From Chitinophagales bacterium (GTDB lineage Bacteria > Bacteroidota > Bacteroidia > Chitinophagales > Chitinophagaceae): 25,131 nt of DNA. The notes beneath the pieces are model-generated. The model saw only the letters and a list, made by a program, of their open reading frames with translations. It did no database searches and was not told where the DNA came from. The translations under genes were made by a program, and so were the position numbers. How positions within the stretch are numbered: the stretch's first letter is position 1; every line of letters starts with the position of its first letter. The stretch is taken from positions 1 through 25,131 of the forward strand of contig JAATGW010000357.1 of the NCBI GenBank assembly GCA_015654495.1, read 5' to 3'. Shown one piece after another: positions 21,879-25,131 of the stretch.

Positions 21879-24332
21879 ATGGAAAATATCAGAAAACACC
21901 TTTTATTTCTTATTCTAATTTTATTTGCCTTAAACCCCGCTCTGGCGCAGAATAAGGTCGAACTCGCTTTGCAAAAAATGGATGATCAGTATCCACAGGA
22001 GAAAATATATCTCCGGTTTACCAAAGAAAATTTTGTTGCCGGCGAACAGGTCTGGCTCAAAGCGCTTGTATTTGAGAAAAACACACCGTCGGTAATTTCA
22101 ACAAGCCTGCACCTGGTGCTTTATAATGAAAGTAAACAACAGGTATCCAAAAGATTCATCCCTTTGTACAATGGCGAAGGACAGACTAATATTCAGTTGC
22201 CGGACTCTCTTCCCGAAGGAATTTATTACCTGCGGGCATATACCGAATGGATGCAGAATTTTGATGAATCATTTCAGTATATGCGTGCGCTGAAAGTTTA
22301 CAACCCGAAGTCGCCAAAAAAATTGATCGCAGACACGAATGCTGCCTGGACGGCAGAAGCATACCCTGAAGGTGGAAATTTTATTGAAGGATTCAATACT
22401 AAAATTGCTGTAAGACTTCATTCTGCCGGAAAACTTCCCGAAAGCTGGTCAGGTTATGTAATAGAAAAATCAAAGCCCTCCGAACAGATTTCTTCATTTC
22501 AGTCCCTCGATCCAAATATTGGATTCTTCTATCTTATACCCGAAAAAAATCAGCAATACGAGCTAATTGTGGAAGATAAATCAGGTAGAAAACAAACCAT
22601 CGGATTACCACAGGTTGCTGAATCAGGAATTTATATGCAGGTCAATAACGGTAAGACTTTTATACATTATTCCATCCGGAATAAAAACCGCACGGAACCG
22701 GTAAAATCATGCATCATTATTGGTACAATTAATAATACAATTGTGTACAAAGCCAATGCAAAAATTGATGAGTCGGGAATTGCCGCAACGATACCAACCC
22801 AACAGGCAGAAACAGGTGTTTTACAACTAACCTTATTTGACAGTTCTTTTCATATTCTGGCAAAAAGGCTTTGCTTTATAAATAATTCAAAAGCTTCCAA
22901 TCTTCCATTTCCGCTGTCACTCGGTAGTTTCAATAAGTCGCCACGCAGCCAGGTTGAAATGAATATGAATGCAGATACAACGATTGATCATTATAACATC
23001 CTGGTTCTTGATGGAAACTCAGCAGATGATACCGGAGATGAAGACCTGTATTCGAATCTATGGCTCAGTTCTGAATTTCCTGCCGGAAGTATTCAGCGAC
23101 CTGCGTCCTATTTTAGAAAAGGGGCAAATGCCTCAGCGTTGGATGCTTTACTTATTTCAGAAAAATGGCTGCGATTTGATTGGGATAAGATCCTGAATGA
23201 TCAGTTTCCCGAAATAAAATTCAAACCACAAACATATATCTCCTGGAGGGGAACAGCGCTTGCCAATAACCAACCCGCTGCCAATATCGAACTTAACCTG
23301 ATATTCAAATTTTCGGATTCTTCTTATAGTTTTCAACAGATACAAACCGATGCCAATGGAAACTTTGATCTGACGCAGATGGAATTTGAAGATAAGGTGA
23401 TGGTTTACTATAAGGACAATAACAAAAACTCAAACAAAAAAAACCTCACGCTGAAATTCGAGTCACTGAACCCCGAAACTCCTTATTTATCGGCCCTTCC
23501 TTCGCATGGATATAAACTCGTTCCGCGCATAGCCAATGAAGTTGCAGAACCTTCGGTGGAACGTGCATTGCAGGCAAGAGACAATTTCAGGGCAACGGAA
23601 GCGAAGATTCAGAATCTCGATCCCATACTTGTAAAAGGCAGGAAGAAAACACCTACTGAAATTTTGAACGAGCAATTGAGTACTCCGATGTACCGGAGAA
23701 ACAATGAAATTGTTTTTGATCTGGTGAATGATAATAAAAGCGCGGTAAATTACCAGAACATTCTCCAATACCTGTCAGGACGTGTAGCCGGAATGGTGGT
23801 TAGAAGAGTCGGGGGAGACTGGATTGCATATCTGCGTGGTGCACAGGCAAATATTTTTGTGAATGAAACAGTAATGGATATTGGTGTAGTAAGTACAATA
23901 CCGGTTAGTGATATTGCCATGGTTAAAGTTACACGTGGAGTTTTTACCGGTACATCGGGAGGTGATCTACAGTCTATCGACGTTGGCAATACAGGTGCAG
24001 GCGGAGGTGGTGCTATCCTCATCTATCTGCACAAAGGCAATACCAGGCCACCGGTAGCAGGTTCGCTTACCGGAATGAATTATTCATTGATAACAGGCTT
24101 CGATAAATCAGCAGAATTCCCCAATCCTGATTATAACGATCCTACTCAAAAACCTGATAAAAAGGACACCCGCGATGTTTTGTACTGGAATCCGTATTGG
24201 TACAGTAGTGAATCCCAGGCTGAACCTATAAAGTTTTTCAACAATGATGAAGCAAAAAGCTTTCGGGTTATCTTGATTGGATTTCCCAGAACCGGCGGTG
24301 TTCCCGTGCTCTATTCTGAGATATTACAGTGA
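21879..24332 (+). CDS. Secreted MG2-like / TonB-plug-like protein, copy 2
   Basis: This 817-aa paralogue of the gene just upstream starts with ATG and a signal peptide (core LLFLILILFALNPALA). The two share their whole length, including YPQEKIYL, IPL(F/Y)xGEG, SLPEG(V/I)YY(I/L)RAYT, the plug-like region (here about 612-714, with QYLSGRVAGM and TIPVSDIAMVKV) and the C-terminal KFFNNDxAKxxRV. Copy 2 has a 15-residue Gly-rich insertion (VGNTGAGGGGA) within the plug-like part. A tandem duplication followed by divergence explains this. There is no beta-barrel. The genes are 131 bases apart. Function is unknown; surface or periplasmic location is predicted from the signal peptide. Confidence 0.85.
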   Translation: MENIRKHLLFLILILFALNPALAQNKVELALQKMDDQYPQEKIYLRFTKENFVAGEQVWLKALVFEKNTPSVISTSLHLVLYNESKQQVSKRFIPLYNGEGQTNIQLPDSLPEGIYYLRAYTEWMQNFDESFQYMRALKVYNPKSPKKLIADTNAAWTAEAYPEGGNFIEGFNTKIAVRLHSAGKLPESWSGYVIEKSKPSEQISSFQSLDPNIGFFYLIPEKNQQYELIVEDKSGRKQTIGLPQVAESGIYMQVNNGKTFIHYSIRNKNRTEPVKSCIIIGTINNTIVYKANAKIDESGIAATIPTQQAETGVLQLTLFDSSFHILAKRLCFINNSKASNLPFPLSLGSFNKSPRSQVEMNMNADTTIDHYNILVLDGNSADDTGDEDLYSNLWLSSEFPAGSIQRPASYFRKGANASALDALLISEKWLRFDWDKILNDQFPEIKFKPQTYISWRGTALANNQPAANIELNLIFKFSDSSYSFQQIQTDANGNFDLTQMEFEDKVMVYYKDNNKNSNKKNLTLKFESLNPETPYLSALPSHGYKLVPRIANEVAEPSVERALQARDNFRATEAKIQNLDPILVKGRKKTPTEILNEQLSTPMYRRNNEIVFDLVNDNKSAVNYQNILQYLSGRVAGMVVRRVGGDWIAYLRGAQANIFVNETVMDIGVVSTIPVSDIAMVKVTRGVFTGTSGGDLQSIDVGNTGAGGGGAILIYLHKGNTRPPVAGSLTGMNYSLITGFDKSAEFPNPDYNDPTQKPDKKDTRDVLYWNPYWYSSESQAEPIKFFNNDEAKSFRVILIGFPRTGGVPVLYSEILQ

Positions 24333-24405
24333 TTGTTTGATCTGAAGATATGGGTGTTTTTAATCCAGGCAAACTGAAAAATAGTTGATCAGTTTATATA
24401 TTTAC

Positions 24406-24549
24406 CATGCACGGCCGCTGCAGGAAACGGAAGCCATTGGCGTTGATGATACTAACCTCTATGGCGGCAGCAGGTGTGTCAAATCAATGCATAAAACCAA
24501 CAGCATACCCTTACAACTCAAGCCGAAACAGATTGTATTGCTTTTTTAA
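24406..24549 (+). pseudogene. Probable tyrosine-recombinase remnant
   Basis: One frame here, ending at TAA 24547-24549, reads EAIGVDDTNLYGGSR (24430-24474) and then MHKTN and LQLKPKQIV. The first part resembles the LYGGxRH region of phage-type tyrosine integrases and the second their HxTNxAFERY box, but the roughly 30 residues expected between them, the second half of the active-site motifs and all of the N terminus are missing. I take it as a decayed fragment. Another frame (24407-24568) is an open 53-codon stretch, which I do not favour. The identification rests on short motifs read by eye and needs a profile search. Confidence 0.35.
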
Positions 24550-24573
24550 TAATACATCACAGAAATAATGGCG

Positions 24574-24660
24574 GGCTTCTGTACACAGCATCCCGTGAAC
24601 AGGGTAAACAGGTAATTCAAAAGTGATCGGGATACAGGCGTGGGAATACACGCAGAAGCC
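24574..24660. repeat. Structured inverted repeat beside the recombinase remnant
   Basis: GGCTTCTG at 24574-24581 is inverted exactly at 24653-24660. Inside are ATCCCG/CGGGAT (24590-24595 and 24628-24633) and a smaller hairpin GCGTG-GGAATA-CACGC. The result is a branched fold of about 87 bases. There is no T-run and no integron attC consensus at the ends. Its meaning is unknown. Confidence 0.45.
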
Positions 24661-24769
24661 ATAACGCAAACGAAGCTTTAAGCAGCTTCATCTGGAGAGG
24701 AAATTAAATTCGCAAACGATCCGGCAGCGTGTAATTGTCAATTTCTTGAACCATAGGCATGATGTCGGT

Positions 24770-25131
24770 ATGTTACATACCTTGCAGAACTCCGGTTTTC
24801 ATCCGCTACGGGACGATGCAGACAAACTGAAGTACAATATGAAAGGCGGTGGAGAAGCAATAACATCTCTTTGGATAAGCATGCTTAAAGAGTTAAATGA
24901 AATTAAAAGCCTTTCTTCTGAGGAGTGTGATAGTATTTTGTACGGTGTATATATAGGTACGCAGTTAATGCAGAGCCACTATGGTATGGTTCCTGACAAT
25001 CTGGATGATATCTTTTTTAGGTCTGATAGAACTACTGCTGATATGTTAGAAAATAAACATGCTCGTAAATCGCGCCTCAAAGAAATTGAACACCAATTGA
25101 AAAAAGAGCAACCCCATATTCATCCAACGGC
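24770..25131 (+). CDS. Unrecognised ORF truncated by the right edge
   Basis: The frame is open from 24665 to the end of the window. The first ATG is at 24770, giving 120 visible codons with no stop; a TTG at 24746 and a later ATG at 24839 are alternatives. The visible part is mixed helical, with NMKGGGEAITSLWISMLKEL, ECDSILYGVYIGTQLMQSHY and a strongly charged later part (ARKSRLKEIEHQLKKEQ) that could be a coiled coil. I do not recognise a family. No clear promoter or Shine-Dalgarno site is visible. It lies in the same apparently accessory stretch as the recombinase remnant, so it may belong to a mobile element. Confidence 0.5.
   Translation, partial: MLHTLQNSGFHPLRDDADKLKYNMKGGGEAITSLWISMLKELNEIKSLSSEECDSILYGVYIGTQLMQSHYGMVPDNLDDIFFRSDRTTADMLENKHARKSRLKEIEHQLKKEQPHIHPT

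Noticed and set aside
24407..24568. Plus-strand ORF of 53 codons
   Set aside because: The alternative frame over the same bases shows recombinase-like motifs, and this one shows nothing recognisable.
24574..24665. Integron-type attC site
   Set aside because: The ends do not match the RYYYAAC/GTTRRRY core sequences.
1..25131. CRISPR arrays, tRNA or rRNA genes
   Set aside because: No regularly spaced identical repeats and no recognisable tRNA or rRNA sequence were seen by eye.

Overview
The window looks like a chromosomal segment of a Bacteroidota bacterium, most likely near the Chitinophagia/Sphingobacteriia. This rests on several protein types typical of that phylum: a Porin_10-type outer-membrane protein, a HYC_CC_PP-type small protein, HMA proteins with Cys-rich tails, SPII lipoproteins, and MG2/TonB-plug surface proteins without a barrel. 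TAnnTTTG-type -7 promoter boxes also lie just upstream of several genes. Shine-Dalgarno sequences are mostly absent, and a few genes start with TTG. I see no rRNA, tRNA or CRISPR array.

Region 1 (1-5978) is the most unusual part. It holds an ATP-grasp ligase cut by the left edge, a YbdK/GCS2-type carboxylate-amine ligase, an exported S33 prolyl-aminopeptidase-like lipoprotein on the opposite strand, a divergent class-I glutamine amidotransferase-like protein, a second protein resembling a circularly permuted ATP-grasp ligase, and a small cupin. Three ATP-dependent or amide-handling enzyme types together suggest synthesis of a small peptide-like or amidated metabolite. The product is not evident from the sequence.

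Region 2 (6013-9035, minus strand) is a heavy-metal (probably copper) operon: HYC_CC_PP protein, HMA protein with a 12-Cys tail, second HMA protein, outer-membrane beta-barrel-like protein, and TlpA/ResA-like thioredoxin. Region 3 (9164-12162, minus) holds purine nucleoside phosphorylase, an unlisted 56-codon ORF that bridges to the next gene, and a 670-aa putative porin. Region 4 (12190-13843) is sucC. It has lost the usual ATG at its conserved N terminus, is flanked by 19-bp inverted repeats, and is followed by REP-like palindromic repeats.

Region 5 (13888-19205, plus) carries assorted housekeeping or accessory genes: a secreted Gfo/Idh/MocA-like protein, a GNAT acetyltransferase, an O-methyltransferase followed one base later by a WYL regulator, a DinB-like protein, a lipoprotein and an alpha/beta hydrolase. 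Region 6 (19345-24332) is a tandem pair of about 800-aa secreted paralogues with an MG2-like front and a TonB-plug-like end.

Region 7 (24333-25131) looks like decayed accessory DNA. It contains a probable tyrosine-recombinase remnant, a structured inverted repeat, and an unrecognised ORF that runs off the right edge.
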